Assembly: GCF_018127925.1 (NCBI RefSeq)
Contig: NZ_CP072348.1
Location: 1,408,001 to 1,472,000 of the forward strand
DNA from: Prevotella melaninogenica
Lineage (GTDB): Bacteria > Bacteroidota > Bacteroidia > Bacteroidales > Bacteroidaceae
Direction: 5' to 3'
Length of the DNA stretch: 64,000 bases
Shown here: one piece after another, positions 42,021 to 50,258 of the stretch
Numbering within the stretch: the stretch's first letter is position 1
Layout: each line of letters opens with the position of its first letter
Made by a program: the position numbers and the translations under genes
Notes under the pieces: generated by a model
Seen by the model: only the letters and a program-made list of their open reading frames with translations
Databases searched by the model: none
What the model was told of the DNA's origin: nothing

Positions 42021-43139
42021 ATGGAATCCTTAAACTCAATCTTACTAACCCGACTTACTCGCTTTAACCTCAGTGAACTAACTGAACTTTATAAGCGAGC
42101 AGGCTCTGCTACGGCTGTCATAGAACATAAAAGAGACATCAGAGAGATTCTTCCTGAAGCCTCAACGCATCTCATACAAGCTTTGAAAGACATTGATAGC
42201 CTGAGAGAATGGGCTGAACAAGAATTAGAATACGACCGTCTGCATAACATTGAGCCTATCTGTATGAATGATGAACACTATCCACAGCGGCTCAAGGAGT
42301 GCCCAGATGCACCTATCCTACTCTATTATCTCGGTAATGCTGACCTCAACAATCGACACGTTATCAATATTATCGGTACACGACACTGCACCACTTATGG
42401 GCAGGACATTCTCCATTCGTTTGTCAGAGAACTAAAAGCACTTTGTCCAGATGTACTCATCCTCAGTGGACTGGCTTATGGAGTAGATATCCATGCACAT
42501 CGTGCTGCCTTGGAGAATGGCTTTGAAACTGTAGGAGTATTGGCTCATGGACTCGATGATATTTACCCTCGTGGACACAGAGATACAGCTTTAAAGATGA
42601 TTAAACAAGGTGGATTGCTGACGGAATATACCACGCATACACAGCCCGTTGCCCGCAACTTCGTACAACGTAACCGTATCGTAGCAGGTTGTGCAGATGC
42701 AACTATCCTCATAGAATCGGCTGCGAAGGGTGGAGGACTTATCACCTGCAGTATCGCTCGTAGCTATGGACGGGAAGTATTTGCCTTTCCTGGCGCTGTT
42801 CATTCTGATTATAGCGAGGGCTGTAATAATCTTATTCGTGACAATGGTGCGGCTCTCATCACATCAGCAACAGACTTTGTGAAGGCGATGGGATGGGATG
42901 ATGATATCAAATTGGAGCAGGCACAACAACGAGGTATTGAACGAACGCTTTTCCCTAATTTGTCTTCAGAAGAGGAAGCTATCGTTCGCGTGCTCGCTAA
43001 AAACAATGACTTGCAGATTAATCTCTTGTCGATTCAGGCGAATATTCCTATCTCAAGGCTCACTGGAATCCTCTTTACACTGGAAATGAAAGGGGTTATT
43101 AGGGCTATGGCTGGCGGTTGTTATCATCTTCTTGCATAG
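42021..43139 (+). CDS. dprA: DNA-processing protein DprA
   Basis: A 372-residue protein from the ATG at 42021 (MESLNSILLTRLTRFNLSEL); an earlier start would overlap the thioesterase gene. The N-terminal SAM/HhH-like part is followed by the Rossmann-type DprA domain (about 105-310): INIIGTRHCTTYGQDI, LILSGLAYGVDIHAHRAALE, VLAHGLDDIYPRGH and the RNRIVAG motif; a C-terminal winged helix follows (about 315-372). DprA loads RecA onto incoming single-stranded DNA during natural transformation. No other competence gene is in the window. Confidence 0.95.
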   Translation: MESLNSILLTRLTRFNLSELTELYKRAGSATAVIEHKRDIREILPEASTHLIQALKDIDSLREWAEQELEYDRLHNIEPICMNDEHYPQRLKECPDAPILLYYLGNADLNNRHVINIIGTRHCTTYGQDILHSFVRELKALCPDVLILSGLAYGVDIHAHRAALENGFETVGVLAHGLDDIYPRGHRDTALKMIKQGGLLTEYTTHTQPVARNFVQRNRIVAGCADATILIESAAKGGGLITCSIARSYGREVFAFPGAVHSDYSEGCNNLIRDNGAALITSATDFVKAMGWDDDIKLEQAQQRGIERTLFPNLSSEEEAIVRVLAKNNDLQINLLSIQANIPISRLTGILFTLEMKGVIRAMAGGCYHLLA

Positions 43140-43267
43140 GATCTTAATACTATAAAAGTAGCTAATACTGAAAAAAAAGACATTTCTTTGCCACAAATCT
43201 GCTTCATCTTCCGTCTCTATAAATGTGAACGAAAACTGAATCACCAACCTAATTAATTATCAAGACA

Positions 43268-43780
43268 ATGAGAACAACCATCTTTACTATCGCATTTGCT
43301 GCAGCTATTCTATGCTCAAGCTGCACCGTAAAAGCCAACCCAACGACGCTCATCACACAACCGATGAATGATGAGGTAGAGTCTATTATCAAAGAGTTTA
43401 AGAGTGGAGACAACGTCACTTACGTCAACTTGCCAAAGACACTCATAAAGCTTGGATTGAAGGCTGCCGACGACGAGACCGCTAATGCACTCGCTGAGCA
43501 AATCGACGGACTGCAAATTTTAACTTTCGAGAAGGCTAATCAAAAGATTAAAGACGGCTTATACAACCGTATCAGTAAGTTGGAAGCACAGGGATACGAA
43601 CCTATGGTGAAGGCAAATGAGGACGGCGAAAAGGTCAGAATCTTCATTAAAGGCAACGAGAAGGAAGTGCAGAGCCTTGTTGTCTTCGCTATGGACAAAG
43701 AAGACTGCTCACTCATCAATATCGTAGGACATATCAATCCTGCTAATATTGATGATGTCGTAAAGTCACAAACCAAGTAA
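43268..43780 (+). CDS. DUF4252 lipoprotein (first of three paralogues)
   Basis: A 170-residue lipoprotein; lipobox LCSSC with Cys19. The DUF4252 domain covers about residues 38-165 (VTYVNLPKTLIKLGLKAADD, LQILTFEKANQ, VRIFIKGNEKEVQSLVVFAM, LINIVGHINPANID). Function is unknown; the family is confined mainly to Bacteroidetes and often sits beside ECF sigma genes. It starts a run of five plus-strand genes with short gaps: two DUF4252 genes, sigma factor, anti-sigma-like protein, third DUF4252 gene. Confidence 0.88.
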   Translation: MRTTIFTIAFAAAILCSSCTVKANPTTLITQPMNDEVESIIKEFKSGDNVTYVNLPKTLIKLGLKAADDETANALAEQIDGLQILTFEKANQKIKDGLYNRISKLEAQGYEPMVKANEDGEKVRIFIKGNEKEVQSLVVFAMDKEDCSLINIVGHINPANIDDVVKSQTK

Positions 43781-43793
43781 ACAAAGACACGCT

Positions 43794-44291
43794 ATGAAAC
43801 GGTTTATCATCATAGGCATCCTTGCTCTCAGTACATTATCAGCCTCAGCGCAGAGCGTAAAAGGGCTGATTGAGCAATATAGGCACGAGAAAAACGTTAT
43901 TCACCTTCATATAACACCTGCCTTAATGTCATTCTTGAAGGTGCTTGCTAAAAGCCATTCGGACGATTCCAAGGCTCTGAAAGCGGTGTCTTCCTTTCGT
44001 ATACTTGTCTTTGACGACTGTGATTCGATTGTAAAAAGTCGTTTTAGAAACACGGTTCAGACCTTCCATCCTAAGGGATATACGCCAATCATCTACAATA
44101 AGCAGGCAGATGAGACTAATTATGTTTACCTCAAAGAAAAGAAAGGGTGCATTCGTGAACTGCTCATTCTCGCTATTGACAAACAAGATGGCGCCATTGT
44201 GCGGATTAAGGGTAAGATAAGTCCTAACGATGTCGACTCTGTTGTGAAAGAAAGTACCAACAAGAAGAATCTGAAAAGCTATAAGTTATAG
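43794..44291 (+). CDS. DUF4252 exported protein (second paralogue)
   Basis: A 165-residue protein with a cleavable signal peptide (ALSTLSASAQS, about 1-20) and no lipobox, so probably periplasmic. The DUF4252 core is VIHLHITPALMSFLKVLAKS, FRILVFDDCDS, NYVYLKEKKGCIRELLILAI and IVRIKGKISPNDVDSVV. It starts 13 bases after the previous gene, a clear co-transcription arrangement. The C-terminus is lysine-rich. Confidence 0.85.
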   Translation: MKRFIIIGILALSTLSASAQSVKGLIEQYRHEKNVIHLHITPALMSFLKVLAKSHSDDSKALKAVSSFRILVFDDCDSIVKSRFRNTVQTFHPKGYTPIIYNKQADETNYVYLKEKKGCIRELLILAIDKQDGAIVRIKGKISPNDVDSVVKESTNKKNLKSYKL

Positions 44292-44343
44292 GGCGGACAA
44301 CCTTACATCATAGCCGATTATTGTCTAAAGCGCACATCTGCCT

Positions 44344-44853
44344 ATGCAAGCAAGCGATTTTAAACAGCTATTCCTACCCTGCCATCGGAAACTCTTTTCG
44401 GTGGCATATAGGCTGATGAGCAACGCTCAAGCTGCTGAGGATATGGTGCAAGAAACCTTCTTAAAACTCTGGATGCAGCGTGATAAGATGGAAAAGGTTG
44501 ACAATCCAGAGGCTTATAGCATAACAGTACTACGCCGACTCTTCTATGACAAGATGAGAGCAGGACACCTTCAAGAAGTCGACAAAGATGTGGGAAGTCT
44601 GCAAATAAGCTCCTCACAGAACATAAGTAAGCAATTAGAGGAAGCTGACGAATACCAACGCGTAAGGCAGTTGATTACCCACCTGCCCGAACCACAGGCA
44701 AAAATCATGCTGATGCGTGATGTTGAAGACTGCAGTTTTGAGGAAATCAGCACCGAAACAGGGCTTTCGGAGGTGAATGTAAGAAGTATTCTCAGCCGTG
44801 CCCGAAAGAAGATTAGAGAACAGATAAAAGCAATGAGATATGATAAAGACTGA
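44344..44853 (+). CDS. ECF-type RNA polymerase sigma factor
   Basis: A 169-residue sigma-70 family factor with region 2 at about 8-78 (LSVAYRLMSNAQAAEDMVQE-like wording, TFLKLWMQRDKM) and region 4 at about 105-160 (LPEPQAKIMLMRDVEDCSFE, EISTETGLSEVNVRSILSRA, RKKIRE). It would redirect RNA polymerase to envelope-related promoters. Its last 14 bases overlap the next gene, an anti-sigma-like membrane protein, a typical sigma/anti-sigma pair. Flanking DUF4252 genes are likely part of the regulon or of the signal input. Confidence 0.93.
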   Translation: MQASDFKQLFLPCHRKLFSVAYRLMSNAQAAEDMVQETFLKLWMQRDKMEKVDNPEAYSITVLRRLFYDKMRAGHLQEVDKDVGSLQISSSQNISKQLEEADEYQRVRQLITHLPEPQAKIMLMRDVEDCSFEEISTETGLSEVNVRSILSRARKKIREQIKAMRYDKD

Positions 44854-45322
44854 AGAAATAAAGCGTTTACTTGACCGATACTACGATGGAATGACCACCG
44901 AAGAGGAGGAGAAGGCGCTGCGCACCTACTTCAACGGCAGTGATATCAATGCCAGTTTGAAGGAGGAGCGCATCTTCTTCACGGCTCTTCAGTCATCAGA
45001 ATGCCCTACACCAGCAGGGATGGAAGAACGGCTCAGTCGACAGATTAGCCAGTGGAACACCTTAGAAGTCACTAATCGTCGTGCGATAAGGCATATCAAC
45101 CTACGCTGGGTAGTAGGAATAGCAGCCAGTTTGTTGCTTCTCTTTGCTGCAGGAGCTATCGTTTACCAAAACGAGAATAAGTCTCCACAAACTGAACAGG
45201 ATACCTATACTAACGCTAAAGACGCTTACGCCGAAACGTCAAAAGCACTGATGAAATTCTCAAAGACGCTCAATAAGGGTATTGACGCTACCGAGAACAT
45301 CACTAATAAAACAAGGGATTAG
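44840..45322 (+). CDS. Anti-sigma-factor-like single-pass membrane protein
   Basis: A 160-residue protein that overlaps the sigma gene by 14 bases. A cytosolic N-terminal part of about 90 residues (EEIKRLLDRYYDGMTTEEEE, LSRQISQW) resembles anti-sigma or adaptor domains. One membrane helix follows at about 92-112 (WVVGIAASLLLLFAAGAIVY) and then a short polar periplasmic tail. It lacks a recognisable zinc motif. By position it probably holds the sigma factor inactive until an envelope signal; that role is inference from context. Confidence 0.75.
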   Translation: MIKTEEIKRLLDRYYDGMTTEEEEKALRTYFNGSDINASLKEERIFFTALQSSECPTPAGMEERLSRQISQWNTLEVTNRRAIRHINLRWVVGIAASLLLLFAAGAIVYQNENKSPQTEQDTYTNAKDAYAETSKALMKFSKTLNKGIDATENITNKTRD

Positions 45323-45325
45323 ATT

Positions 45326-45784
45326 ATGAAGAGAATTATTTTAACGCTTTGTATGACTATGATAGCTTGTATAACGGCATTCGCCCAAAAGGCATTGTTC
45401 GAAAAATACAGCGAAACAGATGGTGTCTCCACTGTCTACATATCACGTAATATGATGCGAATGATGGGCAATGTGAAAGCAGGTAACAAGGATATCAGCA
45501 AGATTGCCAGCCGACTCGACTATCTGCAGATACTCTCCTGCGAACGTCCTTCACTGATTCCTTCTATCAAGAAGTCTGCCCAAAACATCTTCAATCAACA
45601 AAAGTATTCGATTGTAATGCAAGTCAATGAGGGGGGCGAACATACTACTATCTACGAGCGGCATTACCCAAATGGAAAGAAAGAGTTTGCCCTGCTTGCC
45701 ATAGAACGCAACGAGATAACAATTATCAACCTACTTGGTAATATCTCTCTACAGGATATTCAAGGAATAGCTGGTGGGAAATAA
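45326..45784 (+). CDS. DUF4252 exported protein (third paralogue)
   Basis: A 152-residue protein with a signal peptide (IACITAFAQ, about 1-20). DUF4252 core: VSTVYISRNMMRMMGNVKAG, LDYLQILSCERPSL, EFALLAIERNEITIINLLGN. It starts three bases after the anti-sigma-like gene. Its stop codon lies in the loop of the terminator hairpin at 45770-45793. Confidence 0.87.
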   Translation: MKRIILTLCMTMIACITAFAQKALFEKYSETDGVSTVYISRNMMRMMGNVKAGNKDISKIASRLDYLQILSCERPSLIPSIKKSAQNIFNQQKYSIVMQVNEGGEHTTIYERHYPNGKKEFALLAIERNEITIINLLGNISLQDIQGIAGGK

Positions 45785-45800
45785 TCCACCAGCTTTTTTT
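45770..45800 (+). terminator. Terminator overlapping the stop codon of the third DUF4252 gene
   Basis: GCTGGTGG (45770-45777) and CCACCAGC (45786-45793) are followed by seven T residues. The TAA stop (45782-45784) is in the loop, and the T-tract runs directly into the TTTG box of the coaD promoter. Confidence 0.9.
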
Positions 45801-45829
45801 GGATATATAATAGAAATGAAGTACTTTTG
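45798..45829 (+). promoter_or_regulatory. Promoter of coaD-ybeY
   Basis: TTTG (45798-45801), 20 bases, TACTTTTG (45822-45829), followed by CAGAAAATAAGCTG. The -33 box is made from the end of the preceding terminator T-tract. A second TATTTTTG-CAGAAAATAA element lies at 45889-45906, very close to the coaD start. Confidence 0.75.
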
Positions 45830-45910
45830 CAGAAAATAAGCTGCATTCGGCAAAGTTAAAGCAAGCTTTACTTTGTGCTCATTGGCAATATTTTTGCAGA
45901 AAATAATCAA

Positions 45911-46357
45911 ATGAAAATAGGTATATTCGTTGGAAGCTTTGATCCATTTACAATAGGACATGACGCTATTGTACGCCGCTCCTTGCCCCTCTTTGACAAG
46001 GTTGTGATTGGTGTTGGTATCAATGAGCGGAAGAAGTGCATGCTCAGTGCAGAGGAACGGACCGAGCGTATAGCACGACTCTATGCTGACGAGCCAAAGA
46101 TTGAAGTAAAGGCATACAGCGACCTTACCATCGACTTTGCACGAAGAGAGGGAGCCGAATATATCATTAAGGGTGTACGTAGCATAAAAGACTTTGAATA
46201 TGAACGCGAACAAGCTGATATCAACCGACGCTTGAGTTCTATTGAAACCATCTTTTTCTACGCTGAACCACAATTTGAAAGTATCAGTTCAAGCGTTGTA
46301 AGAGAGCTGAAAAACTTTGGAAGAGACATCACTGAGTTCTTGCCAAAGGGATATTAA
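45911..46357 (+). CDS. coaD: Phosphopantetheine adenylyltransferase
   Basis: A 148-residue nucleotidyltransferase for the fourth step of coenzyme A synthesis, transferring AMP from ATP to 4'-phosphopantetheine. The N-terminal phosphate-binding block is IFVGSFDPFTIGHDAIV (TxGH); IKGVRSIKDFEYE and SSSVVREL complete the active site. The ATG at 45911 is chosen because an upstream GTG at 45875 would add residues read from the promoter-like repeat TTTTGCAGAAAAT. It is followed by ybeY after 46 bases. Confidence 0.95.
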   Translation: MKIGIFVGSFDPFTIGHDAIVRRSLPLFDKVVIGVGINERKKCMLSAEERTERIARLYADEPKIEVKAYSDLTIDFARREGAEYIIKGVRSIKDFEYEREQADINRRLSSIETIFFYAEPQFESISSSVVRELKNFGRDITEFLPKGY

Positions 46358-46403
46358 CGATTAGACAGAGGCGCACAAGCCTCATCGATAAAACATAGAC
46401 ACG

Positions 46404-46835
46404 ATGATAACATATAGTGCTGAAGGCGTTAAGATGCCTAAAATCAAGAAACGAGAGATTTCTCGTTGGATTAAAGCTGTTGCTGCAACACATGGACGAA
46501 AGGTTGGAGAAATTGGTTATATGTTCGTAGATGATGAAAAGATTCTCGAAGTAAACAACGAGTATCTTGGACATGATTACTACACGGACATCATTACTTT
46601 CGACTATGATGAGAATGATGTGCTCAATGGCGACCTTGTTATCTCACTTGATACAGTCCGCTCTAATGCCGAACTTTTCAAGAAGTCATATGAGGACGAG
46701 CTTCACCGAGTTATCATTCATGGTATCCTTCACCTCTGTGGTATCAATGACAAGGGTCCTGGAGAGCGTGAGATTATGGAAGAAAACGAGAACAAAGCAC
46801 TCGCACTTCTCAAGAGAATGCAGACTGAGAAATAA
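46404..46835 (+). CDS. ybeY: Endoribonuclease YbeY (rRNA maturation factor)
   Basis: A 143-residue zinc-dependent endoribonuclease for 16S rRNA maturation and ribosome quality control. The zinc motif is HGILHLCGINDKGPGER; the two histidines are present while the third ligand position holds Asp in place of the His of E. coli, as is common in Bacteroidetes. EYLGHDYYTDIITFDYDEND and GDLVISLDTVRSNAE are further family blocks. It is probably co-transcribed with coaD and ends at a strong terminator. Confidence 0.93.
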   Translation: MITYSAEGVKMPKIKKREISRWIKAVAATHGRKVGEIGYMFVDDEKILEVNNEYLGHDYYTDIITFDYDENDVLNGDLVISLDTVRSNAELFKKSYEDELHRVIIHGILHLCGINDKGPGEREIMEENENKALALLKRMQTEK

Positions 46836-46954
46836 TAGGTAGAATCCATAATAATACCTTCCACACAGAAGAAAGTAGAGGGTGTGGCAAAATGCGAATT
46901 AATAACCTGACAACTTTCAATCTATAAGTAGGATTCTTTTAAAGGCAAAGAAAA

Positions 46955-46998
46955 GACCATTTCTTTACTCAAAATCGAGTACAGAAATGGTCATTTTT
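46955..46998. terminator. Bidirectional terminator between ybeY and cassette B
   Basis: GACCATTTCT-TTACTC (46955-46970) pairs with GAGTAC-AGAAATGGTC (46977-46992), followed by ATTTTT on the plus strand and TTTTC on the minus strand. It separates the coaD-ybeY transcript from cassette B. Confidence 0.85.
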
Positions 46999-47071
46999 AT
47001 TGGATTGTTTCAAACTGTTATATTTAGGAATGGGTATTTTAGTTTTGACACACCCTCTTGGGGATGAGGCC

Positions 47072-47536
47072 TTACCCTGCCTCTGGTCCTCCCTCTTCTT
47101 TATTCTCCTTTTCTTTCGGCTCGGGGACAGGGCCTTTTGCCTTCTTCCTCGCAGGATTATCCACATCCACCTGCAATTCCTTCAATGCCTTGCGCACCGA
47201 CTCTTTCCAAGTCAATGTCAATTTCGGAGCTTTGAGGCTCTTGGCGCATACGTCCTTCTCGTTTTCCTCCATCTTTGAGGGAACGTTCACACGCAAAGAG
47301 AAAATATCACCGAGGTCTAAGCCTGTTCCCATGCGGGCACATTCAAGGATAAGGTTACGCAAGGTGATAATCACATTACGAGCATCACCCTCCGTCAATG
47401 AGGTTTCACGAACAATACGTTCCAACACCATTTCGGGTGAGATCTTTTGTTGACCTTTTGGTACGGCGATATACACCGTTTTACCCTTCATTTTTCCCAT
47501 TGTCGCCTTACGAGGCGCAACTTTGAATTCAATCAT
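47072..47536 (-). CDS. HU/IHF-like DNA-binding protein (HU-HIG type), cassette B
   Basis: A 154-residue HU-related protein, the same length as its cassette A counterpart but strongly diverged. The HU-like region spans about residues 2-120: MIEFKVAPRKATMGKMKGKT, the helices ISPEMVLERIVRETSLTEGD and ARNVIITLRNLILECARM, and the strand LDLGDIFSLRVNVP. The tail is Lys/Glu/Pro-rich with GPVPE followed by KEKENKEEGGPEAG. It lies 234 bases downstream of lipoprotein B with a palindrome array between, the same architecture as cassette A. A DNA-bending or regulatory role in the cassette is inference. Confidence 0.82.
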   Translation of the reverse strand: MIEFKVAPRKATMGKMKGKTVYIAVPKGQQKISPEMVLERIVRETSLTEGDARNVIITLRNLILECARMGTGLDLGDIFSLRVNVPSKMEENEKDVCAKSLKAPKLTLTWKESVRKALKELQVDVDNPARKKAKGPVPEPKEKENKEEGGPEAG

Positions 47537-47607
47537 TTTGATTTGGTTTTTAATTAAACATTAGATGAATATATCAACATCATTTTGATGTCCTTTTTCA
47601 TGTATTT

Positions 47608-47746
47608 TATACCCAGCGGTTGGGTCGTCTTGTACCCAGCTGCTGGGTAGCATCGTACCCTGCCCGTTGGGTAGACTCCTACCCATTCGCTGGGTACGAT
47701 CGTACTTCTTCGCTGGGTACAACTCTACCCATTCGTTGGGTACAAA
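47608..47746. repeat. Tandem palindromes at ~23-bp spacing, TACCCAGC/GCTGGGTA type
   Basis: Six palindromes of the form TACCCA-N-TGGGTA, centred near 47618, 47641, 47664, 47688, 47711 and 47734, spacing 23-23.5 bp. The best is TACCCAGC-t-GCTGGGTA at 47633-47649. It occupies the gap between lipoprotein B and HU-like gene B, where cassette A has a different palindrome array. Confidence 0.88.
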
Positions 47747-47770
47747 ATAGACCACGAACAATCGCAAGGA

Positions 47771-49354
47771 TTACTCAAACGATGGCTCGACCCTGATCCC
47801 GCCGTCGCGGGTACCGTTGCGCACGTTGACGTCGCTACTGGAGAAGAGCAAGTTGTACGCGCGGTAGCTGTTCCCCGGGACAGCACTTGACGACCAATAG
47901 TAGCCGTTAATACCAACGACGTTCAGCTGACCAAAGGCGTAGCCACCCAAGGCGGGCAGGTAGAAGTATTTGTTTGCATCAGCTGCGGAAGGAAGAGTCC
48001 GAGAAACGGACCAGCTGTCTCCATTGCTATTTATACGCCAATCAGTACCGTCGACAGCGGTGTTACTGTTGTAACCGCTTATGTATGCATTCTTCTTAAA
48101 CCACATACCACCTTTATATAAATGACCCATAGTAGTCCATAATTCATCTGCGTCCCAACGAGGATCGCCGTACTTTGCGTACCACGTCATCTCGTTTACG
48201 TTGGGGAGAGTTGAGCAACTCTGAGTAGCATCGAAGCGACCTGAACCGCTACTCTCGTGATAGTAACGATGCTTAGGGTCGCTACTACTCTGGGGGAAGT
48301 TTGATGAACTGTTACCAATAAGGGTTGGCTGGCCTGTGTTTCCTGGTAAGTGCTTTGTCCATTCATAACCTTTCCAGTATTGTTCCTGTGCATCCCACAT
48401 GTAGTAATGGTCGCCGTCGTAATTTTTAACTTGTAGGTCTGCTTCCATGTTGACGTATTCATTCTTTGCAAAAGTATGGGAAGGTATGATCTTAGTAATA
48501 GTTCCCTCTACGTGTGTTGCAACATCCTTTACCCAGTAGCGGATTCTTAAAGTGTGTGTACCTGGCTTGATAACCATGTAAGCACCATTGGTTGTTAAGC
48601 TAGCAGAAGTGTTTGTCAAAGGGAAACCATTTGCATAAGCACCACTACCAATGGTTTCAAGCACAATCTGCTTTCCGTTACCTGTACCTGTTAATGCGCC
48701 TGCACCAGTATCTGCAGTTGGATCAAGTGTATAGGTAGATGTAGATGCGATATCATTATCTGATGTTACCTCTATCTTAGTGAGATAGCAATACTTTAGT
48801 ACATCATTGCTTGTATAAGGCTTAAAAACAAGGTAAGCAGCCTTGTGGTCGAGTGCGAACTCAAATTCGTGGCTTGTAGCATTGCGTGTTGCCTTGGCTA
48901 TACCGCAATCGCCTGATGCGCCAAAGTGAGCGGTGGTGTTAGGCTCTGTTTGTTTCTGCTTATTGGAGATAGTTACTTTATCTTGACTACCATTCTTGCC
49001 TGGATAATAAACATCGTATGAAGATTTGGCGGTGTACTTACCAGGCATTAAGAACTTGAAAGAGGCAGTCTTGCCCGTTGGCGAGTTGCTACTTTGCTTC
49101 CAATTGCCGCTATCATCCTTTACCCAAATCTTATCGCCTGCTTCCCAATAGAATGTACCATCTGCCTCCATGGTTGTGCGTGTTGCAGGTTCGCCAGTGC
49201 TGAATGCGGTTAACCCTTTATCGTCAGTTGTAGTTTTGCCGTTCTGTGCTAAATCATCATTTGCACAAGAGGCAAGGGCTAATGTTAAACCACACACGAC
49301 AGCAAAAGATGCTAGTCGTGTGATGAATGAATGTCGTTTCATTGTTTTCTTCAT
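47771..49354 (-). CDS. Variable surface lipoprotein B: fimbrillin-like N-terminus with C-type-lectin-like variable C-terminus
   Basis: A 527-residue paralogue of lipoprotein A. Lipobox LALASC with Cys30, then ANDD. The fimbrillin-like part (about 45-315) is nearly identical to A; the middle (about 330-455) is diverged apart from the shared block DPRWDADELWTTMGHLYKGG; the C-type-lectin-like end is GYYWSSSAVPGNSYRAYNLL, FSSSDVNVRNGTRDGG and IRVEPSFE. Residues 471-520 (47795-47944) form the candidate variable region. The pattern fits a diversity-generating retroelement target acting as an exposed adhesin; a plain duplicated fimbrillin-family lectin is the alternative. Confidence 0.85.
   Translation of the reverse strand: MKKTMKRHSFITRLASFAVVCGLTLALASCANDDLAQNGKTTTDDKGLTAFSTGEPATRTTMEADGTFYWEAGDKIWVKDDSGNWKQSSNSPTGKTASFKFLMPGKYTAKSSYDVYYPGKNGSQDKVTISNKQKQTEPNTTAHFGASGDCGIAKATRNATSHEFEFALDHKAAYLVFKPYTSNDVLKYCYLTKIEVTSDNDIASTSTYTLDPTADTGAGALTGTGNGKQIVLETIGSGAYANGFPLTNTSASLTTNGAYMVIKPGTHTLRIRYWVKDVATHVEGTITKIIPSHTFAKNEYVNMEADLQVKNYDGDHYYMWDAQEQYWKGYEWTKHLPGNTGQPTLIGNSSSNFPQSSSDPKHRYYHESSGSGRFDATQSCSTLPNVNEMTWYAKYGDPRWDADELWTTMGHLYKGGMWFKKNAYISGYNSNTAVDGTDWRINSNGDSWSVSRTLPSAADANKYFYLPALGGYAFGQLNVVGINGYYWSSSAVPGNSYRAYNLLFSSSDVNVRNGTRDGGIRVEPSFE
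47795..47944 (-). other. Candidate hypervariable region (VR) of lipoprotein B
   Basis: The 150 bases align without gaps to 7957-8106. Framework codons (NGYYWSSSA, AY, F-S, VNV, RD, G-RVE) are the same in both; about 25 of 50 codons differ, 13 of them only at bases 1 and 2. Both copies are G/C-rich relative to the rest of the window and are followed by AGGGTCGAGCC and, after the stop codon, a shared TTGCGATTG. Confidence 0.6.
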
Positions 49355-49387
49355 TTTTACTTTTTTCTCTTTGTTAATAACTCTCTG

Positions 49388-49600
49388 TTAGTTTTCCCAA
49401 GCGGAAAAATCGTCTTCGTTCTCATTGTCAGCTCCCTGCCATGCTGGTGCTTGCTTAGCACTGCTGATGGTTCCGCCTGGGTTTGCCGGGTTATGCTGAC
49501 CATTAAATGGAGACCCCGCCATTAAATTTGTGGTTTCGTTTACTTGAATTATCATGCAACTTGGTGCAGAATAATCCTTCTTTTCTTGTTTCTTTCTCAT
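49388..49600 (-). CDS. Conserved 70-residue peptide, cassette B
   Basis: Paralogue of the peptide at 9568-9780, same length. MRKKQEKKDYSAPSC, TTNLMAGSPFNGQHNPANPG and SSAKQAPAWQ are conserved; the tail ENEDDFSAWEN is the least conserved part. There is no signal peptide. It lies 33 bases upstream of lipoprotein B, as in cassette A. The function is unknown. Confidence 0.75.
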   Translation of the reverse strand: MRKKQEKKDYSAPSCMIIQVNETTNLMAGSPFNGQHNPANPGGTISSAKQAPAWQGADNENEDDFSAWEN

Positions 49601-50130
<530 letters not shown>

Positions 50131-50136
50131 CGGCGG

Positions 50137-50168
50137 CAAAGGTAAGAAGAATAAATTAACTAGCCAAA
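50137..50168 (-). promoter_or_regulatory. Promoter of cassette B
   Basis: On the minus strand TTTG (50165-50168), 20 bases, TACCTTTG (50137-50144): a perfect Bacteroidetes promoter. Sequence similarity to cassette A ends just upstream of the -7 box, marking the cassette edge. Confidence 0.88.
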
Positions 50169-50187
50169 TAAAAACAAAAGAAAAAGC

Positions 50188-50222
50188 CTCACCCCCAACC
50201 CCTCTCCGAATGGAGAGGGGAG
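50188..50222. repeat. G/C-rich hairpin repeat between cassette B and the S41 protease gene
   Basis: CCCCTCTCC (50199-50207) and GGAGAGGGG (50212-50220) form a perfect 9-bp stem, preceded by GCCTCACCCCCAA. It follows the protease stop on the minus strand and may end that transcript. Confidence 0.75.
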
Positions 50223-50258
50223 TGAATAGTACTGTTTGCTAGGAGGATAAAACATCAA

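Noticed and set aside
45875-45910. GTG start for CoaD
   Set aside because: The added residues are read from a promoter-like repeat, and the family begins at the ATG at 45911.
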